A DNA stretch of 64,000 nucleotides from Imperialibacter roseus (lineage in GTDB: Bacteria > Bacteroidota > Bacteroidia > Cytophagales > Cyclobacteriaceae), in contig NZ_CP136051.1 in the NCBI RefSeq assembly GCF_032999765.1, positions 4,378,417-4,442,416 on the forward strand, in the 5' to 3' direction. Both the position numbers and the translations under genes were made by a program. The notes under the pieces are model-generated. The model had not been told where the DNA came from and searched no databases. It saw nothing but the letters and a program-made list of their open reading frames with translations. This document shows positions 51,743-61,779 of this stretch, in pieces; position 1 is the first letter of the stretch, and each line of letters begins with the position of its first letter.

Positions 51743-52773
51743 AACGTGAGTTCGATATAAAAAAGCGAGGATTTAGGATGAAATAAGGCGAGAAATTAGT
51801 ATATTAAGTGACTGACAATCAACGTAATAACTAACATTCTCGCCTATGTTAACATCTAATAAAATTACTGAAATTTTCTGTTCCATTGATGATTTCACCT
51901 TAGAATTTGTCCCAAAATTTGAAAGCCACCTTCTGGGGGTTAAAAAAAGAAACAAACCAGGCAAGCTTTCCCTGTCTGAAGTAATGACTATTCAAGTACT
52001 GTTTCACCTGTCTGGTTATAGAAATTTTAAGACTTTTTACAATGCCTATGTTTGTATCCATTTGCGGTCTTACTTCCCTGCTGTGGTCAGCTATAATAGA
52101 ATGGTTGAGTTAACAAGAGATAGTATGGTTCCTTTGGCTATCTACCTAAAAAGTCAAAGCCTGGGTCGTTGTACTGGCATAAGTTTCATCGATAGTACAC
52201 CCCTTAGAGTATGTCATAACAGACGCATCCACAGCCATAAAGTTTTTGATGGACTAGCAAAAAGAGGTCAATGTTCGATTGGATGGTTCTATGGCTTTAA
52301 ACTGCATTTAATCACCTCAGATACAGGAGAAATCGTCGATTTTATGCTTACTCCAGGCAATGTGGATGATCGTAAACCACTGCAAATAGAGCGATTCATT
52401 AAGAAACTATTCGGCAAGTTGTTTGGGGACAAGGGATACTTGAGCAAGGAGCTTTTCAAAAACCTATTTTTCAGAGGGGTACATTTGGTCACCAAGCTTA
52501 AACGAAATATGAAGACATCTACTGTCACCCCAATCATGGATGCCATCCTGCTACGCAAGAGAGCCATTTGTGAAACGATCATCGATCAACTAAAAAACAT
52601 CTTCCAAATTGAACACTCAAGACATAGAAGTAGCGCTAACTTTGTCACCAACTTATTCTCAGCATTGATAGCCTATAACTTCTGCGAGAAAAAGCCCTCA
52701 ATTAGGGTTAACTACAAAGACTCCGGACAGCTTTTTCTCCCTTTATAGATCAAAATTATATCGAACTCACGTT
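51743..52773 (+). mobile_element. Complete IS982-family insertion sequence
   Basis: 1031 bp between perfect 18-bp inverted repeats AACGTGAGTTCGATATAA (51743-51760) and its complement (52756-52773). The flanking AAAT occurs on both sides (51739-51742 and 52774-52777) as a possible 4-bp target duplication. One uninterrupted transposase gene lies inside. Inserted between metZ and the membrane protein at 52823, damaging neither. Confidence 0.9.
51846..52748 (+). CDS. IS982-family transposase
   Basis: 300 residues. The conserved IS982 blocks run in order: L-S-E-V-M-T-I-Q-V-L-F-H-L-S-G-Y-R-N-F-K, then G-I-S-F-I-D-S-T-P-L-R-V-C (first D), G-N-V-D-D-R, L-F-G-D-K-G-Y-L-S (second D) and R-A-I-C-E-T-I-I-D-Q-L-K-N (E). 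The DDE triad is complete, so the element may be active. Ends just inside the right inverted repeat. Confidence 0.95.
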   Translation: MLTSNKITEIFCSIDDFTLEFVPKFESHLLGVKKRNKPGKLSLSEVMTIQVLFHLSGYRNFKTFYNAYVCIHLRSYFPAVVSYNRMVELTRDSMVPLAIYLKSQSLGRCTGISFIDSTPLRVCHNRRIHSHKVFDGLAKRGQCSIGWFYGFKLHLITSDTGEIVDFMLTPGNVDDRKPLQIERFIKKLFGKLFGDKGYLSKELFKNLFFRGVHLVTKLKRNMKTSTVTPIMDAILLRKRAICETIIDQLKNIFQIEHSRHRSSANFVTNLFSALIAYNFCEKKPSIRVNYKDSGQLFLPL

Positions 52774-52822
52774 AAATAAGAACGGCTGAGTTGACGTAGG
52801 TGGCAAGGCATGTCCACCACTA

Positions 52823-53887
52823 TTAAATCTTAAAGAACCACGAGCAATTAGGCAGTGGAAAGGAGTTGACCTCCCCGTCCTGAAACACCGTAACACCAGC
52901 GAGAGCTATCTGGAAGGCACGCCCTTCCCGATGCTGAAACCTAACTCCAGGCATCAAAACCAGTGCAGAGAATTTTTCATAACCGGACTCATCCGAAATT
53001 CTTACCGAAGTAAGCATTCCATTGCTATCGAAGTTATCATGCCACATACTGCTCCTGCGGTATTGGCTGGCCACAAAAAACATGGAATCAAAAATAAAAC
53101 TTGACTTACTACCTACCGGTGTTACACCAGCAATCGAAAACGATGGTGCTTTTGCCATTCCATTTTTCTCAGATTGGTAAGGAATATTTGGGTAGTATCC
53201 TCCAAACTCGTCAGGGGTAACGGGATAAACGCCCGGCTTTGCGTAGTAGCTTTCTGTTCCCGTCCCAACGTACAAATAGCCAGCGGAGAAAGTAATATTG
53301 CTCCGTCGGTCCCCTAGTGTTACCATCCCCCAGTGAAGTGCTCCCGCACCTTTGAAGTTATTGAGATATCCGGAGGATCCCAGTAGTGTTCCTATGCCAA
53401 AGCTAACTTTCTCATTTCGAGTTGGGATTGACACTTTGAACACTCCAACGAACGGACTGGCTATCCAGGTAGACATGATGCCCGCTGAAAAGTTGTCGGC
53501 CAGAGAAAAATGAACCTCCGGCCCATACAGGTTCAGCATGCCATAGTCCTCCCCCTTCCTGATTGGTAGTGCGTTGGTAGTGAAATAGTACCTTGTACTG
53601 AACGGGTCATTGCCCTGGTACTCTCCGGTTACGTCAATACGATCCGACTCGGCAAAGGGTCTGATCGTTTTGACATCGCTCTTGGCTATATAAATCTTTC
53701 CAAGGTTTTCCGTTTCAAGAAGTATTTCTCTCCCATCATCGCTCACAATCACACCTACTCTTACAACACCGTCGTGAGTAGTGACAATCACTTTTTCTGC
53801 CACGCTATCGGCAGCTGGTTCCTGTGCATAAGCTGCAAATGAAATAACAAGAGCAGCCACAAATGAAAAAAACAGTTTTGCTTTCAT
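52823..53887 (-). CDS. Exported hypothetical protein, probable outer-membrane barrel
   Basis: 354 residues with signal peptide (M-K-A-K-L-F-F-S-F-V-A-A-L-V-I-S-F-A-A-Y-A-Q). A short domain follows (K-V-I-V-T-T-H-D-G-V-V-R-V-G-V-I-V-S-D-D-G-R-E), and then a region of Gly/aromatic strands, e.g. G-I-G-T-L-L-G-S-S-G-Y, typical of an integral outer-membrane protein. No family recognised. Located directly after the IS982 right end, with its 3' terminus next to the element. Confidence 0.6.
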   Translation of the reverse strand: MKAKLFFSFVAALVISFAAYAQEPAADSVAEKVIVTTHDGVVRVGVIVSDDGREILLETENLGKIYIAKSDVKTIRPFAESDRIDVTGEYQGNDPFSTRYYFTTNALPIRKGEDYGMLNLYGPEVHFSLADNFSAGIMSTWIASPFVGVFKVSIPTRNEKVSFGIGTLLGSSGYLNNFKGAGALHWGMVTLGDRRSNITFSAGYLYVGTGTESYYAKPGVYPVTPDEFGGYYPNIPYQSEKNGMAKAPSFSIAGVTPVGSKSSFIFDSMFFVASQYRRSSMWHDNFDSNGMLTSVRISDESGYEKFSALVLMPGVRFQHREGRAFQIALAGVTVFQDGEVNSFPLPNCSWFFKI

Positions 53888-54258
53888 GGTACGAATCGTT
53901 TAAAAAATGATATTGGTCTTACAAAAAATCTTAAGTTCGAAACCTGAATTCCAGGTCGGGCAAGCACTAACGGTTATTGCCTCCGCCTTTAAAAAAATAC
54001 TCGCATAAGGATGCTGAGCAATAACACGAGATCAAAAAGTAGTGATAGCATGCTATCCGCTATTGTAGGTTATGCAAAAAGTCGGCCAATTATTAATTAT
54101 TGAAACCTTAAACCGATCAAAACGCACTATGCCCAGATCAAGACAATAACACTCGCTTGCATATTCTGTCGCTCTTAAATCATATTCTGCTGCGGATCAT
54201 ATGCTGTCCCTTGTCAAATATTACTACTTTTGCAGCTTCCGAATAAACAGCAAAAACA
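53888..54258. other. Intergenic region upstream of gcvT
   Basis: 371 nt. A 14-bp perfect palindrome GATAGCATGCTATC is at 54044-54057, and a -7 candidate TACTTTTG at 54225-54232, 26 nt before the gcvT start, matches TAnnTTTG. No -33 TTG at the right spacing, so the promoter is provisional. No glycine riboswitch architecture was recognised. Confidence 0.4.
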
Positions 54259-55356
54259 ATGGATTCTGCAGAATTGAAAAAAGTGGCCCTCAACGATGTT
54301 CACGTTTCCCTGGGTGGTAAAATGGTACCTTTCGCAGGCTACAATATGCCTGTTCGCTACTCCTCCGACCTGGACGAACACCATACCGTTAGAAATGCCG
54401 TAGGTGTGTTCGATGTGTCGCACATGGGTGAGTTTATGGTAGAAGGCCCTGGCGCCCTTCCTCTCATCCAAAACGTGACATCCAACGATGCGTCGAAACT
54501 GGTGAATGGACAGGCGCAGTACTCCTGCCTGCCCAACGACAAGGGCGGCATTGTGGACGACCTGCTTGTATATAAAATGGCTGATGAGAAATACCTGCTG
54601 GTGGTCAACGCCTCTAACATCGACAAAGACTGGAACTGGATCAGCAGCCACAACTCCTTCGGAGCGAAAATGACCAATATCTCAGACGCCACATCCCTTT
54701 TTGCGGTGCAAGGCCCCAAGGCAGTAGAAGTCCTTCAAAAGATCACCAGCGTCGACCTTTCAGCTATCGGATACTACCACTTCACGTTAGGCGAAATGGG
54801 CGGTATCAAAGACATTATCATTTCCGCTACGGGTTATACGGGCGCTGGAGGTTTTGAGCTATATGTGAAAAATGAGGACGCTAAAAAACTGTGGGACAAG
54901 GTGTTTGAAGCTGGAGCCTCGGCGGGCATTAAACCTATAGGTCTTGGTGCCAGAGACACCCTGCGCCTGGAAATGGGCTTCTGCTTGTATGGCAATGATA
55001 TCGACGATACCACCTCTCCAATTGAAGCCGGGCTGGGCTGGATCACCAAATTCACCAAGGAGTTTACTAACTCAGCTGCGATCAAAGCACAGAAAGAAGC
55101 TGGTATCAGCAAAAAGCTGGTGGGCTTCGAATTGGTTGACAGAGGCATTCCACGAGCGCATTATGAATTGTTCAATTCCTCTGAAGAAAAAATTGGCGAA
55201 GTAACATCCGGCTCACAATCGCCGACACTCGGCATAGGCATAGGCATGGGCTACGTGAACAAGGCATACAGCCAGCCCGACACGGAAATATTTGTAGGGA
55301 TCAGAGGCAAATTCCTGAAGGCCAAGGTGGTAAAAGTGCCTTTTCTAAAAAAGTAA
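54259..55356 (+). CDS. gcvT: Aminomethyltransferase (glycine cleavage T protein)
   Basis: 365 residues, full length. N-terminal domain [12 protein letters not shown] and [11 protein letters not shown]; folate-binding site region [20 protein letters not shown] and the C-terminal barrel R-G-K-F-L-K-A-K. It transfers the aminomethyl group to tetrahydrofolate in glycine breakdown. Followed 4 nt later by comB. Confidence 0.95.
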   Translation: MDSAELKKVALNDVHVSLGGKMVPFAGYNMPVRYSSDLDEHHTVRNAVGVFDVSHMGEFMVEGPGALPLIQNVTSNDASKLVNGQAQYSCLPNDKGGIVDDLLVYKMADEKYLLVVNASNIDKDWNWISSHNSFGAKMTNISDATSLFAVQGPKAVEVLQKITSVDLSAIGYYHFTLGEMGGIKDIIISATGYTGAGGFELYVKNEDAKKLWDKVFEAGASAGIKPIGLGARDTLRLEMGFCLYGNDIDDTTSPIEAGLGWITKFTKEFTNSAAIKAQKEAGISKKLVGFELVDRGIPRAHYELFNSSEEKIGEVTSGSQSPTLGIGIGMGYVNKAYSQPDTEIFVGIRGKFLKAKVVKVPFLKK

Positions 55357-55360
55357 ACTG

Positions 55361-56068
55361 ATGAGGAATATTGATGTCTGCCTTTCTCCGGAATTAATCC
55401 ATCAATACGAGTTAAAAGGCAAAATTGTGGTGGTGGTGGACATACTCAGGGCCACCTCCTGCATGGTTTCAGGCTTGGCCACCGGAGTAGCTGCCATCAA
55501 ACCATTGGCGGATGTGGACATCTGCAAAGGGCTTAAGCAAGAAGGTTATTTCACGGCGGGTGAACGCAACGGCAGCAAGGTGGAAGGCTTCGACATGGGC
55601 AATTCCCCTTTCGAATACATGGAGCCTCATCTGAAGGGGCAGAAAGTGGCCGTTACCACCACCAATGGTACCCTTGCCATCGAAAAATCAAAGACGGCAG
55701 ATCAAATCGTTATCGGTGCCTTTCTCAACCTGACTGCCGTTGCCAAATACATCCAGCAACAAGACAAAGACGTGGTTGTGGTTTGTGCGGCCTGGAAAGG
55801 GAAAGTGAATCTTGAGGACAGCTTGTTTGCCGGCGCACTGGTTGAACGACTGGCCGCTTCGCACCAACCTGAGTGCGATGTCCCCCGAATGATGGTAAAG
55901 CTATACCAGATCGAAAAAAATGACCTCTTCACATTTGTGAAGGAGTCGTCGCATGCCCGCCGTCTCAACAAGCTGGACGTATTCAAGGACATCGAATTTT
56001 GCGTGCAGGAAGATACGTTTGATATCGTTCCCGTGCTGAGAGACGGACATCTCGTTTTAGCGGGCTAA
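55361..56068 (+). CDS. comB: 2-phosphosulfolactate phosphatase
   Basis: 235 residues with the ComB pattern V-V-D-I-L-R-A-T-S, G-E-R-N-G-S-K-V-E-G-F-D-M-G-N-S-P and T-T-N-G-T-L-A-I. It removes phosphate from 2-phosphosulfolactate to give sulfolactate. Bacteria outside coenzyme-M makers use this step in sulfonate metabolism; a link to sulfonolipids is possible in Cytophagales but not shown here. Probably co-transcribed with gcvT (4-nt gap). Confidence 0.9.
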   Translation: MRNIDVCLSPELIHQYELKGKIVVVVDILRATSCMVSGLATGVAAIKPLADVDICKGLKQEGYFTAGERNGSKVEGFDMGNSPFEYMEPHLKGQKVAVTTTNGTLAIEKSKTADQIVIGAFLNLTAVAKYIQQQDKDVVVVCAAWKGKVNLEDSLFAGALVERLAASHQPECDVPRMMVKLYQIEKNDLFTFVKESSHARRLNKLDVFKDIEFCVQEDTFDIVPVLRDGHLVLAG

Positions 56069-56071
56069 AGT

Positions 56072-56099
56072 CGTGCCGGCAGGCAACCCCACCGGCACG
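56072..56099. terminator. Hairpin between convergent genes, possible terminator
   Basis: Perfect 8-bp stem CGTGCCGG / CCGGCACG with a 12-nt loop between the stops of comB and the ABC permease. No T-run on either strand, so the terminator role is tentative. Confidence 0.45.
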
Positions 56100-56110
56100 G
56101 CCGCTACATA

Positions 56111-58702
56111 CTACTCACTCCGCAACGTATCCACAGGATTGACGCTGGTAGCTTTAGCAACCTGGCTTGCCACCGTCACGGCTGTTGTCACCAGCACAAT
56201 GCCCATCGCCAGAATGAAAGGGAGCACCGTTGTTTCCTTTGGGTCTGGATAAATAGCGTTGATCATTTGAGTGATAAGAAAAGCACCTGCCGGTGCCCCC
56301 AAAAGAAAGGCAATAAGAATCGTCCAAAAGTATTGTTTACTGGCAATTCTGATAATTTGCGTTGCATCAGCCCCCAGCACCTTCCTTATCCCGAATTCCT
56401 TTTTCCGACTTTGAATGCTAAAGCCGAGCAAACCAAACAAGCCCAGGCAAGCAAGGACAATAGCTAAGCCCGATATGAAGCTTATCACCACAATATTTCC
56501 CTGATTTTCCTTAAAGAAGTAGTCAAAAACATCTACCTGATACTTACTGTTGTAAGGGTCGTTTGGAGCTATCCCTGTCCATGCTGATGCAAAATATTCG
56601 TCCAGTTCTTTTTCATTACCCGCAGCGGTTTTCACCACGAAATAATTAAAACCCTCCTCGGGCGCCGCAGTGAAAACAGTTGGTAGCATTTCATCGTAAA
56701 ATGCATTGCACATGAAGTCTTCCACCACCCCCACTACCGTGTATCGGGTGCTATCATAAGTCACCTGCTGACCAATAGCATCACCCCAACCAGCCTTTTC
56801 CACAAACATTTCTGTTACGATGATACTTCCTGACTGGTCAGCTGCTTTGCTGTCTCCAAAGAACCTTCCTTCCTTAAGGCGGAAGCCCATCGTTTCCATA
56901 TAGTTTTCGCCCACATGAAAGGCATAGGTTTTGACTTCCTTATCAAGCACGTCGGCTTTGGTGAGCTTATTGGCCCTGGCCACGTGGTAATTGCTCCCGG
57001 CATAGCTCAAAACAGCGGTATTCCTGTTGGCCGCATCCCTCAGGGCCTGAAAGTCCGACGCCTCCACCAGTGGCATTGAAATGATTCCTTTGGGATTGTA
57101 TCCCCAGTCCTTTTCCGCCTGATAAATGGCATTGTCAGTAAAAACAAAGCAAGCGATGATGGTGCTTATGGCGAAGAAAAACTGAAAGCCCAGCAATATT
57201 TTGCTGAAGACATTCTTTGAACCCAGCTTCTCATTTCCTCTGAAAATACTGGTTGGCTGAAACTTCGACACATAGAAGGCCGGATAGGCACCTGACACCA
57301 TGCCAATAAATAGTAACAGCCCACCGAAGAAAGCAATCAGCATGGGAAGACTAGAAAATTCAAAGGGAATGGTAATTGGTATCATGGTGTTGAGCCCGGG
57401 CAAAAAGAAATAGTAGCTCATTACAGTGCCCAAACCCAGTGCAAAAGTGCATAAGATCATGTTCTCCAAAATGAACTGGTAAATGATCTGTCGCCGATTT
57501 CCCCCAATCACCTTCCTCATGGCAATTTCTTTCAGGCGGCGGGTAGCGGCCGTTACAGAGATATTCATATAATTAAAACAAGCCAGCAACACCAGCATAG
57601 CTGCTACCACAGAAAGCCCAATACGCCCGGCTGGATGCCCGCTCCCGCTTATCGAACCATCTATTTCAAATGACCTGAGTGCCAGTTGCTCCAATGGCAC
57701 CATCTCAAATTTCTCGATAGGCCATTTGCTGCTTGTTTGATTCTGCAGCGCCACAAATCCACTAAAGGTCTCCTCCAGTTCCTGTGGCTGGCGACCTTCC
57801 TTCATTTCAATAAAAATAGCATCTGTGGAATAGGCCCAGTCATAATGATCTTCGAGCTGCAGATCAAAGAAGTTGTCCATCGGTACCATGATTTCAAATG
57901 AAAAGCTCGCTTTATCCGGCGTCTTGTCCATTACCGCTCCCACCGTATAGTTCTGAATCATACCGTTGGAATACTTGATGGAAACATCCTTGCCCATGGC
58001 GTTCTCCCGTCCAAAGTATTTCTCTGCGGTATTTTTATCAATCACTACATAACTTTTGTTCTCAAGCGCATTTATATCTCCATACTTGATAGGAAAATCA
58101 AACACTTTCAGCAGAGCCGGGTCAACAAACGATACCAACTCACTAAAAACATTGTCACCAAACCGCATATTGCCATACTGGAATTCGACCCGCACCACAT
58201 TGTCAACTCCAGCGTGCTTGTCTACCAAATCCGGCCCTATGAGCAGGGGAGCATCTGCCCACATCGCAGTGCTGTTCTCGGTTTTCACATGATTGATCAA
58301 TTGGTAAATATTCCTCCTGTTGGAATGGAAGTCGTCCATATGTGTCTGCATATCAACAAATATGAAAATGGCGATGCCCATGCCTATTGCTACAGACAAG
58401 CCAAGGATGTTGATGAGCGAGATGCCCCAGTTTTTGGATAGGTTTCTGAAACCTACCGTAAAGTAATTTTTAATGAGTCCCATTTGATTAGTCTTATAAT
58501 TTGAGTTTGTCCTTTTAATGTTTGCCCACCTAAAAAATCGAAGTACATTCCAAATAAACCGCCGCCGGGCTTTTTGGGCGTCTGCAGCAGCCTCCCTCTC
58601 AAAAATCTCATAGATATCCCCTTCGATCTCCTCCAGAAGATCGGGACTGCAATACCACCTCAGGAATTTATCAGCCCATTTAGGCGGCGATAGCTGCTTC
58701 AT
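56111..58702 (-). CDS. FtsX/MacB-type ABC transporter permease, large two-module form
   Basis: 863 residues. N-terminal permease prefix (P-P-K-W-A-D-K-F-L-R-W-Y-C, L-L-E-E-I-E-G-D-I-Y-E), then two MacB-periplasmic/FtsX units. The first starts near residue 80 (L-I-N-I-L-G-L-S-V-A-I-G-M-G-I-A) with membrane cluster near 370-480. The second ends with G-L-F-G-L-L-G-F-S-I-Q-S-R-K-K-E-F-G-I-R-K-V-L-G. The ATPase is encoded elsewhere. Overlaps the PadR stop by 4 nt, a very common Bacteroidota operon. Exports an unknown substrate. Confidence 0.88.
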   Translation of the reverse strand: MKQLSPPKWADKFLRWYCSPDLLEEIEGDIYEIFEREAAADAQKARRRFIWNVLRFFRWANIKRTNSNYKTNQMGLIKNYFTVGFRNLSKNWGISLINILGLSVAIGMGIAIFIFVDMQTHMDDFHSNRRNIYQLINHVKTENSTAMWADAPLLIGPDLVDKHAGVDNVVRVEFQYGNMRFGDNVFSELVSFVDPALLKVFDFPIKYGDINALENKSYVVIDKNTAEKYFGRENAMGKDVSIKYSNGMIQNYTVGAVMDKTPDKASFSFEIMVPMDNFFDLQLEDHYDWAYSTDAIFIEMKEGRQPQELEETFSGFVALQNQTSSKWPIEKFEMVPLEQLALRSFEIDGSISGSGHPAGRIGLSVVAAMLVLLACFNYMNISVTAATRRLKEIAMRKVIGGNRRQIIYQFILENMILCTFALGLGTVMSYYFFLPGLNTMIPITIPFEFSSLPMLIAFFGGLLLFIGMVSGAYPAFYVSKFQPTSIFRGNEKLGSKNVFSKILLGFQFFFAISTIIACFVFTDNAIYQAEKDWGYNPKGIISMPLVEASDFQALRDAANRNTAVLSYAGSNYHVARANKLTKADVLDKEVKTYAFHVGENYMETMGFRLKEGRFFGDSKAADQSGSIIVTEMFVEKAGWGDAIGQQVTYDSTRYTVVGVVEDFMCNAFYDEMLPTVFTAAPEEGFNYFVVKTAAGNEKELDEYFASAWTGIAPNDPYNSKYQVDVFDYFFKENQGNIVVISFISGLAIVLACLGLFGLLGFSIQSRKKEFGIRKVLGADATQIIRIASKQYFWTILIAFLLGAPAGAFLITQMINAIYPDPKETTVLPFILAMGIVLVTTAVTVASQVAKATSVNPVDTLRSE

Positions 58703-59034
58703 AATGAAAAGTTGAAGGCCATTTTTGGTATTCTTTTGTACAGTTCGTTCCTGAAAGCAAAAGACTCATCCAGCGCCTTTTTACCAACGGCCGTCAAAGT
58801 GAAGTACCGCTTGCGTCGCCCGCCTCTTTCGTTGGTCGCTCCTCCCATCCGTGACGTAACATAGCCTTTCTCTTCCAGCCTCCGCAACACGGCATGAGCC
58901 GCACTTACATTCATGCTTCTTCCTGTCTGCTTTTCTATTTCATCCATCACCGCCACACCATAGGCCTCATCAAACAACGCCCCAACTGTCAGCAGTATAA
59001 GTTCTTCCAATTCACCCAAATAGGAGCCTTTCAT
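58699..59034 (-). CDS. PadR-family transcriptional regulator
   Basis: 111 residues from ATG 59034. Winged helix L-G-E-L-E-E-L-I-L-L-T-V-G-A-L, V-S-A-A-H-A-V-L-R-R-L-E-E-K-G-Y-V, and wing G-G-R-R-K-R-Y-F-T-L-T. Regulates the permease gene that overlaps its end by 4 nt and is likely autoregulated; no operator was resolved. A GTG at 59040 is an alternative start. Confidence 0.88.
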   Translation of the reverse strand: MKGSYLGELEELILLTVGALFDEAYGVAVMDEIEKQTGRSMNVSAAHAVLRRLEEKGYVTSRMGGATNERGGRRKRYFTLTAVGKKALDESFAFRNELYKRIPKMAFNFSL

Positions 59035-59101
59035 AGTCACTATTAGTTATACAAACATAAAAGTAATGTATTATGTTGTCTTTTTGTAGAAGAAATAAAA
59101 A

Positions 59102-59130
59102 TAAAAGAGCCGGGAGGTCATCCCGGCTTA
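59102..59130 (-). terminator. Rho-independent terminator of the lipoprotein gene
   Basis: - strand: AAGCCGGGA / TCCCGGCT stem with a 5-nt loop, followed by CTTTTATTTTTATTT. About 20 nt past the stop at 59151. Confidence 0.8.
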
Positions 59131-59150
59131 AAATTCTATGAGACCATTGC

Positions 59151-60029
59151 CTATTGTTTTTTAAACCTGGCCCATGTTTCATCTATGTATACGGAGTCAA
59201 TTTGTCGCCCTCCCTTTACTGTCTTTTCCGCATAAAGAGTCCACCTGTTGGCGTTAACTACACCACCAAATGTAATGGTAGCCCCTGTTAGGGTGTGACC
59301 CGACGGGTGAATCATTGCCACATTCTCGGTGTACGTCTTCCCGTCATAGATAATTGACCCTGTGCCAGCTCCGGAAATATAATCGCCGTCGTCGTTGTAT
59401 TGAATCCATACAAAATGTGAAGGGGTCACAAGCTTCATATACTTCACAAAGCCAGGATAGCTCATTTCAGGCCCCCCTTCCTTTTCGTGATAGGAAACCA
59501 ACTCCCAGGTTCCCACCAGAGAAGAATCGTTTTTTGCAACAGCAGGCACCTTCCTCCACATTTCCTCAATGCGAGACGAATCCACCGCAATAGTCTCTGC
59601 GCTTTCTACGTCAAATTCGAAATCTTTCACAAACCCTCGATGGTGCCATTCACCGTTGACAAAGTCAGCAGTGAAATTGATTTTCTGGCCGAGGATGCTA
59701 CTAGTGGCTGGTAGAAAAAATTCAATATTTTCAACATAATTCTCGCCATCGTAGGTGTAGGTTCCACCTCCCATCCCCACAAGTTGATCGTTATCTTTCT
59801 GGTAGCTTATCCAGGTAAAATGGGTTGGCGTCAGGTGTTTTTGGTAAAGAATATTGGAGGGGTGATCTATCCATGTCTTTCCACCACTGGAGTCGCTCAT
59901 GTAAGACACCAGCTCCCATGTGCCCACAAGACTTTTCGGTGCCGCTGTCGACTCCTTTGAGGAATCGGACGAGCACCCACTGGCCAGCACGCAAATACTG
60001 GCTACCGCTAAAATGAATATACTTTTCAT
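59151..60029 (-). CDS. Lipoprotein with two tandem lipocalin-like domains
   Basis: 292 residues, lipobox L-A-S-G-C (Cys19). Two copies of one domain, at about residues 35-160 and 170-290, each starting S-L-V-G-T-W-E-L-V-S-Y and containing T-P-T-H-F-T-W-I-S-Y / T-P-S-H-F-V-W-I-Q-Y, then Y-D-G-x-x-Y-x-E-N and a closing W-R-K / W-A-R. An internal duplication of a lipocalin-like module known from Bacteroidota hypothetical lipoproteins. Ligand unknown. Single gene with its own terminator. Confidence 0.75.
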   Translation of the reverse strand: MKSIFILAVASICVLASGCSSDSSKESTAAPKSLVGTWELVSYMSDSSGGKTWIDHPSNILYQKHLTPTHFTWISYQKDNDQLVGMGGGTYTYDGENYVENIEFFLPATSSILGQKINFTADFVNGEWHHRGFVKDFEFDVESAETIAVDSSRIEEMWRKVPAVAKNDSSLVGTWELVSYHEKEGGPEMSYPGFVKYMKLVTPSHFVWIQYNDDGDYISGAGTGSIIYDGKTYTENVAMIHPSGHTLTGATITFGGVVNANRWTLYAEKTVKGGRQIDSVYIDETWARFKKQ

Positions 60030-60249
60030 GGTTAAAATATTTTGGGTTGGTTTCTCCTTCCTGTTGTGATCCTCTTAAAATGTAAGCATTATTTATGAGA
60101 AAGTCAGAATTTTCCAATGCTTAATATCCCTCATATCGACAAAATCACAAAGCAGGAGATGTGTGCTTCATTTGGGCGCTACTTATAATCTCCATCTTTC
60201 CGTGCGATTTCGTCAGTTTCATCCTAAGTTTACTGCTTAATAAAAAACC

Positions 60250-61434
60250 ATGTCATCCTATCCCACCATTGTTCTCAAAGCAGGAAAAGAACGCTCCATT
60301 CAGCGTTTCCACCCATGGGTGTTTTCAGGAGCTATCCAACATACGCCAAAAGGATTAAATGAAGGTGACCTGGTGCAGGTGCTCGACAGCAGAAAGAAGT
60401 TTCTGGGCATAGGCCACTACCAAATCGGTTCGATCACTGTGCGCATGGTGGCTTTCTCCGACGTCACGGTCGATCAAGCCTTCTGGAAAGGCAAAATTGA
60501 CAGGGCCGTTGAAGCCCGCAGGGCAGTAGGCCTGACGAAAAAAGGCGACCTCAATGTTTTTCGCCTGATACATGGGGAAGGCGACGGTTTGCCAGGGCTG
60601 ATCATGGACTACTACAATGGTACGGTGGTTTTTCAAGCGCACTCTGTTGGTATGTACCTGCTGAAAGACACTTTTGCTTCTATCCTCAAAGAGCTTGACC
60701 TCCCCATAACCGCCTGCTACAACAAGAGCGCCGGCACCATCCCTTTCAAAGCACCTATCCAGGCCGAAGATGGGTTCATTTTCGGGGAGGGCGACACCAT
60801 CGAGGTAAATGAATACGGAAGTAAGTTCACCATCAATGTGGTAGAGGGTCAAAAGACGGGCTTTTTTATCGACCAGCGGGAAAGCAGAAGGCTGCTGGAG
60901 GAGTTTAGCAAGGGCCGGAAAGTGCTTAACACGTTCTGCTACACAGGCGGCTTTTCGGTGTCCGCTTTAAAGGCTGGTGCCTCAGAAGTGGTCAGCGTCG
61001 ACAGTTCGCAAAAAGCCATTGACCTGACTGAGCAAATCATTGATTTGAATTTCGGGAAAACGGAAAAACATACTTCCCTTTGTGCTGACGCTTTCGACTA
61101 TCTGGCTAAAATGCCCGACGATTTTGATGTGATTGTGCTTGACCCACCTGCCTTTGCCAAGCATGTAAGGGTGCTTGAAAATGGCCTCAAGGGCTATCGC
61201 ACGATTAATGAAAAGGCCATCAAAAAAATAAAGCCTGGAGGAATACTTTTTACGTTTTCATGCTCTCAGGTGGTGTCACCGCAAGATTTTCGCACGGCTG
61301 TGTTTTCAGCCGCCGCTGCCACAGGACGTGAGGTTCGCATCCTGTACCAAGTGCATCAGCCAGCCGACCACCCGGTAAGCATTTACCACCCTGAGGGGGA
61401 GTATTTGAAGGGATTGGTGCTGCAGATAAGTTAA
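60250..61434 (+). CDS. rlmI: Class I SAM rRNA methyltransferase, RlmI-like
   Basis: 394 residues. N-terminal PUA domain (K-A-G-K-E-R-S-I-Q-R-F-H-P-W-V-F-S-G-A-I), then the methyltransferase with V-L-N-T-F-C-Y-T-G-G-F-S-V-S (motif I) and I-V-L-D-P-P-A-F-A-K, and the catalytic F-S-C-S-Q-V-V-S. RlmI makes m5C1962 in 23S rRNA; RlmI/RlmK/YccW proteins share this layout, so the exact site is by homology. Start at 60250 precedes the PUA motif by 7 residues. Confidence 0.9.
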   Translation: MSSYPTIVLKAGKERSIQRFHPWVFSGAIQHTPKGLNEGDLVQVLDSRKKFLGIGHYQIGSITVRMVAFSDVTVDQAFWKGKIDRAVEARRAVGLTKKGDLNVFRLIHGEGDGLPGLIMDYYNGTVVFQAHSVGMYLLKDTFASILKELDLPITACYNKSAGTIPFKAPIQAEDGFIFGEGDTIEVNEYGSKFTINVVEGQKTGFFIDQRESRRLLEEFSKGRKVLNTFCYTGGFSVSALKAGASEVVSVDSSQKAIDLTEQIIDLNFGKTEKHTSLCADAFDYLAKMPDDFDVIVLDPPAFAKHVRVLENGLKGYRTINEKAIKKIKPGGILFTFSCSQVVSPQDFRTAVFSAAAATGREVRILYQVHQPADHPVSIYHPEGEYLKGLVLQIS

Positions 61435-61442
61435 CCCTTGCT

Positions 61443-61769
61443 CTACTTCAGCTTTTCATTGTCCTTGTGGCGGGTCTTGTCTCTGCTGGTCTTTTTTTCC
61501 AGGTTCTTTTGGAATGCCTCTGTGAGATTGACACCAGTCTGATTGGCCAGACAAATCAATACCCACAGCACATCGGCCATTTCATCTCCCAGGTCTCTTC
61601 CTTTGTCTGAGTCTTTGAACGACTGCTCGCCGTAAGTCCTTGCCATAATGCGGGCCAGCTCGCCCACTTCTTCGGTCAGAATCGTCATGTTGGTCAGCTC
61701 GTTGAAATAGCGGACGCCAACCGTTTTTATCCACTGATCTACCTGCTCCTGTGCTTGTTCTATCGTCAT
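61443..61769 (-). CDS. MazG-like nucleotide pyrophosphohydrolase
   Basis: 108 residues from ATG 61769. Acidic helix pattern T-E-E-V-G-E-L-A-R-I-M-A-R and D-E-M-A-D-V-L-W-V-L-I-C-L-A forms the MazG four-helix metal site (E-E-x-x-E and E-x-x-D). Cleaves non-canonical or damaged NTPs. Starts 10 nt after the dtd stop in the same direction, a housekeeping pair that limits faulty substrates. Confidence 0.85.
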   Translation of the reverse strand: MTIEQAQEQVDQWIKTVGVRYFNELTNMTILTEEVGELARIMARTYGEQSFKDSDKGRDLGDEMADVLWVLICLANQTGVNLTEAFQKNLEKKTSRDKTRHKDNEKLK

Positions 61770-61779
61770 CTGGAAGGGT